Assembly (NCBI RefSeq): GCF_001905885.1
Contig: NZ_LIYH01000001.1
Span: 1,411,217-1,475,216 of the forward strand
Direction: 5' to 3'
Source of the DNA: Streptomyces sp. CB03234
GTDB taxonomy: Bacteria > Actinomycetota > Actinomycetes > Streptomycetales > Streptomycetaceae
Length of the DNA: 64,000 nt
Part shown: in pieces, positions 9,302-17,593 of the stretch
Numbering within the stretch: position 1 is the first letter of the stretch
How the letters are laid out: the number at the start of each line of letters is the position of its first letter
Made by a program: the position numbers and the translations under genes
The notes under the pieces: generated by a model
The model's database searches: none
What the model was told of the DNA's origin: nothing
Seen by the model: only the letters and a program-made list of their open reading frames with translations

Positions 9302-10045
9302 TCAGCTCTGGAGCACCTCGGTGACCAGGACGGTCACCGGCGCAGTGCTGTCCACGGCCCCGCGTACCGCCCGTGCCACATCCAGCGCGCGGTGGTCCGG
9401 GGCCGTCGCCAGTTCGATACGGAGGTGGCCGGCCGCCCGGTGGACCGACGGCCCCAGGACCGTCGTCAGCCGGGCCACGCCGGGGACGGCGGCCGCGGCG
9501 GCGGCCGCGGGGTCGTCCGCGGGGTCGTCAGAGTGATCGTCCGAGAGGTCGTCCGCAGGGCCCTTCGCGGGGCCGTCCGGGGTGGCCGCCGGGGTGGCCG
9601 CCGGGTCCTCCGATGGGGGAGCGGGGGTGGCCGGGGAATCCGGCGGGGCGTCCAGGAGCGCCGTGACCCGGAGGTCCACCTCGGACACGGCCAGCCCGAG
9701 GTGGACCTCCGCCGCCGTGAACAGCGCCGTACGCACCCGCTCGGTGAGGTCCGGCAACGGCACGCCGTACCCGGCGGCGAACTCCGCCTCGACGCGCAAC
9801 GCGCCGGGCGGCACCGAGCCCGGCGGGGCCGGAAACGCCGGTACGGTCGCCGATGCGGCGCCCGCGAGGGCGATCCGTAGCCGGCCCGGCTCCACCCCCG
9901 GCACCTGCCGTGCCGCCCGGCGCAGCACCGCGTCGGCGGCGCGCTCCGCGATCCAGGCCCCGTCGGCCGCGTCACCCAGCGGAATCAGCCGGCCCAGGCC
10001 GATCCTGCTTCGTACCGTCGCCATCCATCCGTCAGCCGTCGTCAT
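9302..10045 (-). CDS. divergent Asp23-like protein with disordered central linker
   Basis: A 247-aa cytoplasmic protein. The N-terminal half (about 20-115) resembles an Asp23/Gls24 unit: PDLTERVRTALFTAAEVH followed by VSEVDLRVTALL. An acidic Pro/Ala/Asp linker (about 120-170) leads to a second, shorter Asp23-like half ending VTVLVTEVLQS. Its head-to-head placement beside the Asp23 cluster supports a shared envelope-stress role; the domain reading is my inference. GGAGGA directly abuts the ATG at 10045, and an ATG at 10024 is an alternative. Convergent with the enoyl-CoA hydratase gene, 3 nt apart. Confidence 0.65.
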   Translation of the reverse strand: MTTADGWMATVRSRIGLGRLIPLGDAADGAWIAERAADAVLRRAARQVPGVEPGRLRIALAGAASATVPAFPAPPGSVPPGALRVEAEFAAGYGVPLPDLTERVRTALFTAAEVHLGLAVSEVDLRVTALLDAPPDSPATPAPPSEDPAATPAATPDGPAKGPADDLSDDHSDDPADDPAAAAAAAVPGVARLTTVLGPSVHRAAGHLRIELATAPDHRALDVARAVRGAVDSTAPVTVLVTEVLQS

Positions 10046-10145
10046 TCCTCCAGCCTGCCGCATCCCTGGCGCGAGATACGGAAACCACCCTTAATGTGAG
10101 CGAAGGAGACCGAATCCTCCCCATCGCCCCGAAGGGACAACGGTG

Positions 10146-10673
10146 ATGACCGACGCGTCGCAGTCCGCCTCGCCCGACCAGGCAGCCCGGTCCGCCCAGG
10201 CGGCGAAGGCCGCGCGGGTCAAGGAACCGGCGGCCGAGGAGAGCAGGAAAACCTCCGTGGCCAAGCGGAGCGGCGCCGACGGCGATCCCGCGTCCCGTGG
10301 CCGCACCACCATCGCCGACGGTGTCGTGGAGAAGATCGCCGGGCTGGCGGCCCGTGACGTCGTCGGCGTCCACGCGATGGGCAGCGGCATCTCCCGGACC
10401 TTCGGCGCGGTGCGCGACCGCGTCCCCGGCGGCAAACCCAGCGTCACGCGCGGCGTGAAGGCCGAGGTCGGAGAAGTGCAGACGGCACTCGACCTGGAGA
10501 TCGTCGTCGAGTACGGCGTCTCCATCCTCGACGTCGCCCGCGCGGTGCGGGAGAACGTGATCTCGGCCGTCGAGCGGATGACCGGACTGGAGGTCGTCGA
10601 GGTCAACGTCGCGGTGAGCGATGTGAAGCTGCCGGAGGACGAGGAAGAAGAGCCGGAGACACGGCTCCAGTAG
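10146..10673 (+). CDS. Asp23/Gls24 family envelope stress response protein
   Basis: A 175-aa protein. An Ala/Ser/Lys-rich N-terminal extension (about 1-50) precedes the Asp23 domain (GRTTIADGVVEKIAGLAARDVVGV to VNVAVSDVKL, about 51-162) and a Glu-rich tail. Asp23 proteins are cytoplasmic partners tethered to the membrane by AmaP and respond to cell-envelope or alkaline stress. It heads a same-strand cluster of five genes. AAGGGA 8 nt before the ATG at 10146 favours it over the GTG one codon upstream. Confidence 0.88.
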   Translation: MTDASQSASPDQAARSAQAAKAARVKEPAAEESRKTSVAKRSGADGDPASRGRTTIADGVVEKIAGLAARDVVGVHAMGSGISRTFGAVRDRVPGGKPSVTRGVKAEVGEVQTALDLEIVVEYGVSILDVARAVRENVISAVERMTGLEVVEVNVAVSDVKLPEDEEEEPETRLQ

Positions 10674-10695
10674 CCAGCGGATCGAGGAGCGCACG

Positions 10696-10887
10696 ATGAG
10701 CATGTCGGTGGTCGGCCTGTTGGCCGGAATGGCGCTCGGCTTCGCCGGATACTTCGGCGGTTTCGGGGCGTTTTTGCTGGTGGCCGCGTTGGGTGCGGTC
10801 GGATTCGTGGCGGGGCGGTTCCTGGACGGGGACCTGGAGCCCGGCGACTTCTTCCGGAGCCGTGACCGCGACGACCGGCGGCGGTGA
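10696..10887 (+). CDS. small membrane protein, DUF2273-like
   Basis: A 63-aa peptide with a long Gly/Ala/Phe hydrophobic hairpin (about 4-43) and a basic/acidic tail (RSRDRDDRRR). DUF2273 peptides typically sit between asp23 and amaP in Gram-positives, as here. GAGGAG lies 7 nt upstream of the ATG. Likely a membrane component of the Asp23 complex. Confidence 0.8.
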   Translation: MSMSVVGLLAGMALGFAGYFGGFGAFLLVAALGAVGFVAGRFLDGDLEPGDFFRSRDRDDRRR

Positions 10888-10891
10888 CCCG

Positions 10892-11263
10892 GTGACGGCG
10901 GTCCTTGCGGCGGAACGCGGAGCGACCACCATCGCCGACCGCGTGGTGGCGAAGATCGCCGCACACGCGGCGCGGGAAGCGCTCGATGGCGTACCGGAGG
11001 ACGAGCGAGGTGCCGGGGAAGGCGGTCGTCCGCCGCACGCGACGGTCGTCGTGCACCGGGACGTCGCGCGCGTCCGCGTCAGCCTGGAGCTCGGCTACCC
11101 CTCCGACATCGGCGCCCAGTGCGGCGCCGTACGCAGCCAGGTGGTCCGGCGCGTGCGGACACTGGCGGGCATGGAGGTGCGGGAGGTGACGGTCCAGGTG
11201 GAGCGGCTGCACTCCTCGTACACGCGCGACCGCGACGACAAGGGGCGGGGGAGGGTGCGATGA
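10892..11263 (+). CDS. second Asp23/Gls24 family protein (short)
   Basis: A 123-aa protein consisting almost only of an Asp23 domain (GATTIADRVVAKIA near 10 to VREVTVQVERL near 108). It is a paralogue of the cluster's first gene. The start is uncertain: the GTG at 10892 lies just after the upstream stop. A GTG at 10862 preceded by GGAG would overlap the small membrane protein gene. Its stop overlaps the next ATG (ATGA), implying translational coupling. Confidence 0.78.
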   Translation: MTAVLAAERGATTIADRVVAKIAAHAAREALDGVPEDERGAGEGGRPPHATVVVHRDVARVRVSLELGYPSDIGAQCGAVRSQVVRRVRTLAGMEVREVTVQVERLHSSYTRDRDDKGRGRVR

Positions 11264-11859
11264 GCACGACCGTGCCCGCCGATCCCGTGCCGGTCCTGGA
11301 GAAGACGGGAGTCGGCACCGCGCGCCGCTTCTGGTCCGTGCGCCGCGTCCCGGCCGCGCTGCTCGCGCTGCTGGTCCTCGCCGGTGCGGGGCTGCTGCTG
11401 TACGACGTCGCCGCGGTACGGGCCGGGCGGCCCGGCATGCGATGGCGGCGCGCCCTCGCCGACGAGCTGGCCACGCGGCCGCTCGACAACCTGTGGGTAC
11501 TCATCGGTGCCGTGGTCGCCATCGGGCTGGGCGTGTGGCTGCTCGTGCTGGCCGCCACGCCCGGGCTGCGCGCCGTCCTGCCGATGCGGCGCGGCGAGGA
11601 CCCGCTGCGCGCCGGGCTCGGGCGGGAAGCGGTCGAGATCGTGCTGCGCGACCGGGCGATGGCGGTGGCGGGCGTGCAGGCGGTACGCGTACGGGCGCGG
11701 CGTCGCAAGGCCGTCGTACGGGCCGTGTCCCACTTCCGCGAACTGGACGACGTACGCGCCGACCTGGACGACGCGCTGCGTGCCGGGGTCGGGGAACTGG
11801 ACCTGGCACGGCCGCCGGACCTGTCGGTGCACGTGGTGCGCCCGGCGCGGAAGGGGTGA
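11260..11859 (+). CDS. DUF6286-type membrane protein of the Asp23/AmaP cluster
   Basis: A 199-aa protein. Two transmembrane helices (about 32-52 and 80-102) flank a short loop, followed by a cytoplasmic domain of about 85 residues with an RVRARRRKAVV motif. AmaP proteins share this two-helix plus small-domain plan, so it is probably a second membrane anchor for the Asp23 proteins. Start codon overlaps the preceding stop by 4 nt, and 6 nt separate it from amaP. Confidence 0.72.
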   Translation: MSTTVPADPVPVLEKTGVGTARRFWSVRRVPAALLALLVLAGAGLLLYDVAAVRAGRPGMRWRRALADELATRPLDNLWVLIGAVVAIGLGVWLLVLAATPGLRAVLPMRRGEDPLRAGLGREAVEIVLRDRAMAVAGVQAVRVRARRRKAVVRAVSHFRELDDVRADLDDALRAGVGELDLARPPDLSVHVVRPARKG

Positions 11860-11865
11860 GCGGAC

Positions 11866-12429
11866 ATGCTGCGGGCGGTGAACCGCGTGGTGCTGGGCCT
11901 GGCCGGAGCGGTGCTGGTGTGCGCGGGCGGGGCGGTGCTCGCGGCCGGCCTGGATCTGGGCGTGCCGTCCTGGTGGCCCTGGCGGGGCCCGGACGCCGTG
12001 CTGCTGAGCGAGTCGGCGCGGAGGCGCTGGGGGTGGGTGGTCGTCATCGCGGTGCTGGCGGCCGTGGTGCTCCTGGCGCTCGGATGGCTGCTGGCACAGC
12101 TGCGGCGCCCGCGCCTGGACGAGGTGCTGGTCGACAGCCGGGACGGGGACAGCGCGGTGCTGCGGGGCCGGGCCCTGGAGGGCGCCGTGGAGGCGGAGGC
12201 GGAGGCGGTGGACGGCGTGTCGCGCGCCCGCGTCCGGCTCACCGGCCGCCGTACGGCGCCCTCGGCGCGGGTCTCGATGCTCCTGGAGCCCCACGCGTCC
12301 CCGGCCGAGGCCCTGTCCCGCCTCCGTGACGGTGCGCTGAAACACGCCCGCGACTCGGCGGGCCTGCCGTCCCTCCCGACGGAGGCCCACCTCCGCGCCG
12401 CCAAACACCCGCCCCGCCGCGTCACCTGA
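11866..12429 (+). CDS. amaP: AmaP-like alkaline shock membrane anchor protein
   Basis: A 187-aa protein. Two hydrophobic helices (about 7-30 and 57-80) precede a soluble domain with the AmaP-like LRGRALEGAVEAEAEAVDGV and RVRLTGRRTAPS segments. AmaP anchors Asp23 at the membrane in Staphylococcus, and the genomic context matches. Last gene of the cluster; followed by a repeat block and then a convergent SDR gene. Confidence 0.75.
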   Translation: MLRAVNRVVLGLAGAVLVCAGGAVLAAGLDLGVPSWWPWRGPDAVLLSESARRRWGWVVVIAVLAAVVLLALGWLLAQLRRPRLDEVLVDSRDGDSAVLRGRALEGAVEAEAEAVDGVSRARVRLTGRRTAPSARVSMLLEPHASPAEALSRLRDGALKHARDSAGLPSLPTEAHLRAAKHPPRRVT

Positions 12430-12452
12430 CGCCGCCGCACGGACGTCCGCGC

Positions 12453-12619
12453 GGCCTCCGGGCGCGCGCCCCGGGACTCTGGGCACCGCCCGGGACACTG
12501 GGCGCACCCGGGACTCTGGGCACCGCCCTGGGCTCTGGGCACCGCCCCGGCCTCCGGGCGAGCCGCCCGGCCTCCGGGCGCGCGCCCCGGGACTCTGGGC
12601 ACCGCCCGGGACACTGGGC
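12453..12619. repeat. duplicated 51-bp direct repeat with internal short repeats
   Basis: The 51 nt at 12453-12503 recur identically at 12569-12619, 116 nt apart. Between and inside them the core GACTCTGGGCACCGCC and close variants recur several times. The block fills the gap between the converging amaP and SDR genes. It has no coding frame of its own and contains many GGGC/GCCC complementary runs that could fold. Confidence 0.8.
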
Positions 12620-12629
12620 ACCGCCCCGG

Positions 12630-13385
12630 TCAGAAGCCGTGGCGGGCGCCGCCGTCGACGGGGACCATCACGCCCGTCAGGTAGGAGGCCGCGGGGGAGA
12701 GGAGGAACGCCGCCGTGTTGCCGAACTCCTCCGGGGTGCCGTAGCGGCGCAGCGGGATGCGGGACTCGCTGTCCGCGCGGGCGGCGGCGGCGTCGCCGGA
12801 CAGGGCGTCCAGTTCGCGGACGCGGTCGGTGTCGATGCGGCCCGGCAGCAGGCCGACGACCCGGATGCCGCGCGGGCCCAGCTCGTCGGCGAGGGACTTG
12901 GCGAAGCCGGCGAGGCCCGGGCGCAGGCCGTTGGAGATGGTCAGGCCCGGGATCGGCTCGTACACCGAGCCGGACAGGACGAACCCGATCACCCCGCCCT
13001 CCGGCAGCGCGGCCGCCGCCGCCCGGGCCATCCTCACCGCGCCCAGGAACACCGAGTCGAACGCCGCCTGCCACTGCTCGTCGGTGTTGTCCGCCGCCCA
13101 CCCCGGGGCCGGGCCGCCCACGCTGATGAGGACGCCGTCGAAGCGCCCGAAGTGCGTCCGGGCGGCGCCGATCAGGCGGTCGGCGGCGGCCGGGTCGGCG
13201 TTGTCCGCCGCGACGCCCACCGCACCGGCGCCCAGCTCCTCCGCCGCCCGGGCCACCGCCTTCTCGTCGCGCGAGGAGACCACGACCTTCGCGCCGTCCG
13301 CCACCAGCGCACGCGCCGACGCGTGGCCCAGCCCGCGGGACGCGCCGGTCACGACGTACACACGATCCTTCAGTCCAAGATCCAT
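12630..13385 (-). CDS. SDR-fold protein lacking the catalytic Tyr-Lys pair
   Basis: A 251-aa short-chain-dehydrogenase fold. The dinucleotide-binding GASRGLG (14-20), a Ser in VLSGSV (about 138-140) and the C-terminal SYLTGVMVPVDGG block are all present. Where YxxxK is expected, just before LAGFAKSLADEL, the sequence reads SNGLR, placing Ser151 and Arg155 at the Tyr and Lys positions. It may bind NAD(P) without classical SDR catalysis. ATG start; convergent with the Asp23 cluster and just downstream of the GH15 gene. Confidence 0.88.
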   Translation of the reverse strand: MDLGLKDRVYVVTGASRGLGHASARALVADGAKVVVSSRDEKAVARAAEELGAGAVGVAADNADPAAADRLIGAARTHFGRFDGVLISVGGPAPGWAADNTDEQWQAAFDSVFLGAVRMARAAAAALPEGGVIGFVLSGSVYEPIPGLTISNGLRPGLAGFAKSLADELGPRGIRVVGLLPGRIDTDRVRELDALSGDAAAARADSESRIPLRRYGTPEEFGNTAAFLLSPAASYLTGVMVPVDGGARHGF

Positions 13386-13389
13386 GGGC

Positions 13390-15174
13390 CTATCCTGCCG
13401 CCTCCTCCCGCGCCAGCGCGAGGGCCGTCCCCACCAGCCCGATGTGGCTGAACGCCTGCGGGAAGTTGCCCAGATGCCGCCGCGCCGCCGCGTCGTACTC
13501 CTCTGCCAGCAGCCCCACGTCGTTACGGAGCGCCAGCAGCCGTTCGAACAGCTCCCGCGCCTCCTTCGTACGGCCGGTCATGCGCAGGGCGTCCGCCATC
13601 CAGAACGAGCAGACGAGGAACGTCCCTTCGTCGCCCGGCAGCCCGTCGACCGACACGCCCTCGGTGCTGTACCGCCGGATGAACCCGTTGTGGTTCAGCT
13701 CCGCCCACACCGCGTCCACCGTGCCGACCACGCGCGGGTCGTCCGGCGGCAGGAAACCGACCCGGGGGATCAGCAGCGTCGCTGCGTCCAGCTCGCGGGA
13801 GCCGTACGACTGCGTGAACGTGTTCCGCTCCGGGTCGTACCCCTTCTCGCACACCTCCCGGTGCACCTCGTCGCGCATCGCCCGCCACCGGCCCGCGTCA
13901 CCGCGCAGCGACGGGTCCTTCTCCAGCGTGCGCACCGCGCGGTCGGCGGCGACCCATGCCATCACCTTGGAGTGGACGAAGTGGCGGCGAGGCCCGCGCA
14001 CTTCCCACAGCCCCTCGTCGGGCTGTCGCCAGGTCGACTCCAGGAACCCCAGCAGGCTCAGCTGGAGGTTCCAGGCGTGCGACTGCGCGGCCAGCCCCGC
14101 CTCGCGCGCCAGGTACAGCGAGTCGATGACCTCCCCGTACACATCGAGCTGCAACTGCCGCACCGCCGCGTTGCCCGTCCGTACCGGTGCCGACCCCGCG
14201 TACCCGCGCAGCCACGGCAGCTCCGTCTCCGGCAGCCGGCGCTCGCCCGCGAGCCCGTACATGATCTGGAGGTCCGCCGGGTCACCGGCCACCGCCCGCA
14301 GCAGCCAGTCGCGCCACGCGGCCGCCTCGTCCAGATAACCGGCCGACAGCAGCGCGCCGAGGGTGAGCGTCGAGTCGCGCAGCCAGCAGTAGCGGTAGTC
14401 CCAGTTGCGTACGCCCCCGATGTCCTCGGGCAGGGAGGTGGTGGGCGCGGCGGCGATGCCGCCCGTCGGGGCGTACGTCAGCGCCTTGAGGGTGATCAGC
14501 GAGCGCAGCACGGCCTCGCGGTAGGGCCCTTCGTACGTGCACTGCGCGGCCCAGGACTTCCAGTCCTCGAGCGTGTGCTCCAGTGCCTCGTGCGGGTCGA
14601 TCAGCGGTGGGCGCGGCCGGTGCGAGGGGTGCCAGGTGAGGACGAACGCCACCTTCTCGCCGGCCCGGACCGTGAACGACGAGCAGGTGCTGAACTGCTG
14701 ACCCCACGTCTTGACCTCAGGCTCGCTGCGCAGCCATATCGAATCGGGGCCCGCGATCGCCACCCGGTGGCCGTCCGTCCGGCGCACCCACGGCACGATC
14801 TTGCCGTAGTCGAAGCGGAGCCGCAGTACCCCGGCCATCTCGACCGTGCCGGAGACGCCCTCCACGATGCGTACGACATCGGGGGCCTCGTCGCGCTGTG
14901 GCATGAAGTCCAGCACCTTGACCGTGCCGGTGCGGGTCTCCCAGAGGGACTCCAGGACGAGGGAGTCGCCGACGTAACGGCGCCGGGTGCAGGCGTGTGC
15001 GTCCTTGGGGGCGATCCGCCAGTGGCCGTTGTTCTCGTCGCCGAGCAACGCGGCGAAACACGCCGCCGAGTCGAAACGCGGCAGACACAGCCAGTCGATC
15101 GAACCGTCCCTGCCCACCAGGGCCGCGGTCTGCAGATCGCCGATGAGGGCGTAGTCCTCGATGCGTTGCGTCAC
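13390..15174 (-). CDS. glycoside hydrolase family 15 protein (trehalase/glucoamylase-like)
   Basis: A 594-aa cytoplasmic enzyme, the usual length for actinobacterial GH15 proteins. It begins IEDYALIGDLQTAALVGRDG, the family N-terminus. The (alpha/alpha)6 barrel carries NWDYRYCWLRD (about 280), the general-acid segment DEGLWEVRG (about 399) and the base region LLAEEYD near the C-terminus. Mycobacterial relatives hydrolyse trehalose, so trehalose turnover is likely; maltose or glucan activity cannot be excluded. No signal peptide. Its stop lies 4 nt from the SDR start, so the two may be cotranscribed. Confidence 0.9.
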   Translation of the reverse strand: MTQRIEDYALIGDLQTAALVGRDGSIDWLCLPRFDSAACFAALLGDENNGHWRIAPKDAHACTRRRYVGDSLVLESLWETRTGTVKVLDFMPQRDEAPDVVRIVEGVSGTVEMAGVLRLRFDYGKIVPWVRRTDGHRVAIAGPDSIWLRSEPEVKTWGQQFSTCSSFTVRAGEKVAFVLTWHPSHRPRPPLIDPHEALEHTLEDWKSWAAQCTYEGPYREAVLRSLITLKALTYAPTGGIAAAPTTSLPEDIGGVRNWDYRYCWLRDSTLTLGALLSAGYLDEAAAWRDWLLRAVAGDPADLQIMYGLAGERRLPETELPWLRGYAGSAPVRTGNAAVRQLQLDVYGEVIDSLYLAREAGLAAQSHAWNLQLSLLGFLESTWRQPDEGLWEVRGPRRHFVHSKVMAWVAADRAVRTLEKDPSLRGDAGRWRAMRDEVHREVCEKGYDPERNTFTQSYGSRELDAATLLIPRVGFLPPDDPRVVGTVDAVWAELNHNGFIRRYSTEGVSVDGLPGDEGTFLVCSFWMADALRMTGRTKEARELFERLLALRNDVGLLAEEYDAAARRHLGNFPQAFSHIGLVGTALALAREEAAG

Positions 15175-15239
15175 GCTCTGGCGTCTTCCCGCCAGGACGG
15201 ACGGCTAAGCAGCGGGGTACGGCTGGGGCGTGCGGCGCT

Positions 15240-16085
15240 CTACGTGGCCGCGTGCGCGGCCGGTTCCGCGTCGCCGTCGACACCACCGCCACCGCCGTCG
15301 CCGCCACCGCCTTCGCCTGCCGTCCCGGCGGCGGCCGCCGCCACCGCGCGGTCGTGCTTCTCGCGGCGTACCAGCACCACCCAGCCGACCGGCACGCCCG
15401 CAGCGAACAGCCACCACTGCACCGCGTACGCCATGTGCGCGCCGATGGAGTCGTGGTCGGGCTCGGGGATCAGCTCCGGGGTGTCCCCGGCCGGGGCCGG
15501 CGCGGTCTGCTCCAGGTAGCCGCCGAGCACCTCGCGGCCGAGGCTCTTCGCCTGCTGCTCGCTGTTGATCAGCATGACCTGGCGGTCCGGCAGACCACTG
15601 AGGTCCTTGATGCCGCTGGCCCCGGTCGTCTCGTCGGCCTTGAGCCGGCCGGTGACGGTCACCTCGCCCCTGGGCGCGGGCGGCACGTCGGGGAAGCTCC
15701 TCTGGTCGGCGGCGGCCGGGATCCAGCCCCGGTTGACCAGGACCGCGCGGCCGTCGTCGAGGACCAGGGGGGTCAGGACCAGGACGCCGATCCGTTCGTC
15801 GGCGGAGGTCCGGCGGCGTACGACGACCTCGTGGTCCGTGTCGAAGGTGCCGGTGGCGGTGACGCGGCGCCAGTAGTCGGCGCGGGGGACGGTGTGCCCG
15901 GGCGAGGTGAGCTCCGTCACGGGGACGGGCTCCGCCTTCAGGTTGTCCTCGATCAGCTGGTTCTGCGCGACGCGGTGCTCGTGCCGGTGGAACTGCCAGA
16001 AGCCCAGCTCGATCATCACGGGGATGAGAACGAGGGCGATGAGGGTGAGGATCACCCACTGCCGGGACAACAGGAAGCGGTACAC
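15240..16085 (-). CDS. SURF1 family cytochrome c oxidase assembly protein
   Basis: A 281-aa membrane protein. The N-terminal helix (about 9-28) is followed by the SURF1 pattern LGFWQFHRHEHR, then an extracytoplasmic domain with VLVNRGWIPA. A second helix near the end carries the conserved HMAYAVQWWLFA. It assists haem A insertion and assembly of the aa3 oxidase. The C-terminus carries an unusual Gly/Asp-rich tail. The GTG at 16085 was picked because it opens the conserved region; the ribosome site is weak. Confidence 0.88.
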   Translation of the reverse strand: MYRFLLSRQWVILTLIALVLIPVMIELGFWQFHRHEHRVAQNQLIEDNLKAEPVPVTELTSPGHTVPRADYWRRVTATGTFDTDHEVVVRRRTSADERIGVLVLTPLVLDDGRAVLVNRGWIPAAADQRSFPDVPPAPRGEVTVTGRLKADETTGASGIKDLSGLPDRQVMLINSEQQAKSLGREVLGGYLEQTAPAPAGDTPELIPEPDHDSIGAHMAYAVQWWLFAAGVPVGWVVLVRREKHDRAVAAAAAGTAGEGGGGDGGGGGVDGDAEPAAHAAT

Positions 16086-16144
16086 GGCTTCGACCGTACC
16101 TGCTCGGGTCCGGGTCCCGGATGGGGGGTCCCATCCGGGACGGA

Positions 16145-16381
16145 TCACACTTTGTCGACGATGCCCACCTGGCCCTTCTCCGCGCGGGCGCAGTGCGCCC
16201 CGCAGAACCACTGGCCGTCGGCCTCGACGCCCTGGCCGATGATCTGGACCCGGCAGTGCTCGCAGATGGGCGCCATGCGGTGGATGGCGCAGGCGAAGCA
16301 GTCGAAGACGTGCACGGCGCCTTGCGCGTGCACCTCGAAGGACATGCCGTAATCGTTTCCGCAGACCTCACAACGTGCCAT
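16145..16381 (-). CDS. small multi-Cys zinc-ribbon protein
   Basis: A 78-aa protein with paired metal-binding knuckles: CEVCG (4-8), CFAC with a following His, CEHC and CGAHC. This would bind at least two zinc ions. No HTH or catalytic motif is seen. It is conserved in Streptomyces to my knowledge, without known function. ATG at 16381; located between SURF1 and the exonuclease gene on the same strand. Confidence 0.82.
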   Translation of the reverse strand: MARCEVCGNDYGMSFEVHAQGAVHVFDCFACAIHRMAPICEHCRVQIIGQGVEADGQWFCGAHCARAEKGQVGIVDKV

Positions 16382-16446
16382 GCGCCACAGGGTGCTGTCC
16401 GGCGTCCCGTAAGGGGCGGCGAAACGCCCGGCGGTCACCCGTCTGC

Positions 16447-17427
16447 TTACTCGTCTGCCGGGGCCACGTCACGGAGCAACTGGGTGAACGCCGCCTCGTC
16501 GACGATCGGTGTGCCGAACGACTTGGCCTTGACCGTCTTGGAGGTGGCCGAGTCGGGATCGTTGGTGACCAGCAGGCTCGTCAGGCGGGAGACGCTGGTG
16601 GCCACATGGAGGCCCGCCTCGACCGCCCGGTCCTCCAGCAGCTCACGGTCGATGGACGTATCGCCCGAAAACGCCACCCGCATGCCTTGTTTGAGCGGTT
16701 TGTCCACTTCGTACCGCCCGGGGTTCGGGTACGGGCACGCCGGCCGCTTGCGGGACGGCCGCCAGCTGTTGGTGCCGTACGACGTCTGGCGGCCGATGCG
16801 CGGCACCCCCGGTGAGGTGGGCGACGAGGCCCATTCGGTGAGCGGACGGCACTCCAGCAGCGGCAGTCGTACGCCCCGCTCCGCCGCCGCGTGCAGACTC
16901 GGGCGGAAGGCCTCGGCCAGTACGCGCGCGTCGTCCAGCGCGTTGTGCGCGCGTCGCTGCACGACGCCGAAGTGCGTGGCCAGCGTCTCCAGCTTGAAGT
17001 TGGACAGCGGCAGCCCCAGCTCCTTGGAGAGCGCGATGGTGCACAGCCGCTGCCGCACCGGCGCCGTGCGCTCGGCCCGCGCGTACTCGCGGGAGATCAT
17101 CGACCAGTCGAACATGGCGTTGTGCGCGACGAGCACCCGGCCGTCGAGCCGTGCGGAGAACTCGGCCGCGATGTCCGTGAAGAGCGGCGCGCCCTCCAGT
17201 ACGTCGCTCGTCAGCCCGTGGATCCACACCGGTCCCGGGTCCCGCTCGGGATTGACCAGTGTGTACCAGTGGTCCTCCACATTGCCCTGCGCGTCGAGCC
17301 GGTAGACGGCAGCGGACACTATCCGGTCGTCGCGGGCGAGGCCGGTGGTCTCCACGTCGACGACCGCGTACCCCTGCGTCGGGTAGGCGGCCGGCCACGG
17401 TGCTGCTGTCGTACGGTCGTCGAGCAT
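16447..17427 (-). CDS. DEDDh 3'-5' exonuclease with C-terminal BRCT domain
   Basis: A 326-aa protein. The DnaQ-type exonuclease domain (about 18-180) shows ExoI VVDVETTGL, ExoII HNAMFDW and ExoIII HNALDDARV, the DEDDh acid set. A linker leads to a BRCT domain (about 240-322, MRVAFSGDT to DEAAFTQLL) like that of DNA ligase. A role in DNA repair or processing of 3' ends is likely. No ribosome site precedes the ATG; a TATTCT hexamer 8 nt upstream (17441-17436) suggests a leaderless transcript. GTG at 17433 is an alternative. Confidence 0.87.
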   Translation of the reverse strand: MLDDRTTAAPWPAAYPTQGYAVVDVETTGLARDDRIVSAAVYRLDAQGNVEDHWYTLVNPERDPGPVWIHGLTSDVLEGAPLFTDIAAEFSARLDGRVLVAHNAMFDWSMISREYARAERTAPVRQRLCTIALSKELGLPLSNFKLETLATHFGVVQRRAHNALDDARVLAEAFRPSLHAAAERGVRLPLLECRPLTEWASSPTSPGVPRIGRQTSYGTNSWRPSRKRPACPYPNPGRYEVDKPLKQGMRVAFSGDTSIDRELLEDRAVEAGLHVATSVSRLTSLLVTNDPDSATSKTVKAKSFGTPIVDEAAFTQLLRDVAPADE

Positions 17428-17593
17428 GGTCACTGAGAATAGAGGCCGCCACTGACAGTGGCACCGCCGGGCATGCCCCGTGCGGCGGCCGTGTTGACGC
17501 CCCGCACCCGGAAAGCCGTGGCCCGGGGGCCAGTTGGGAAGATTGCCGTCACCGCGCACCCCGCGCCCTTTTCGTACGGATACGTCGCACCTG

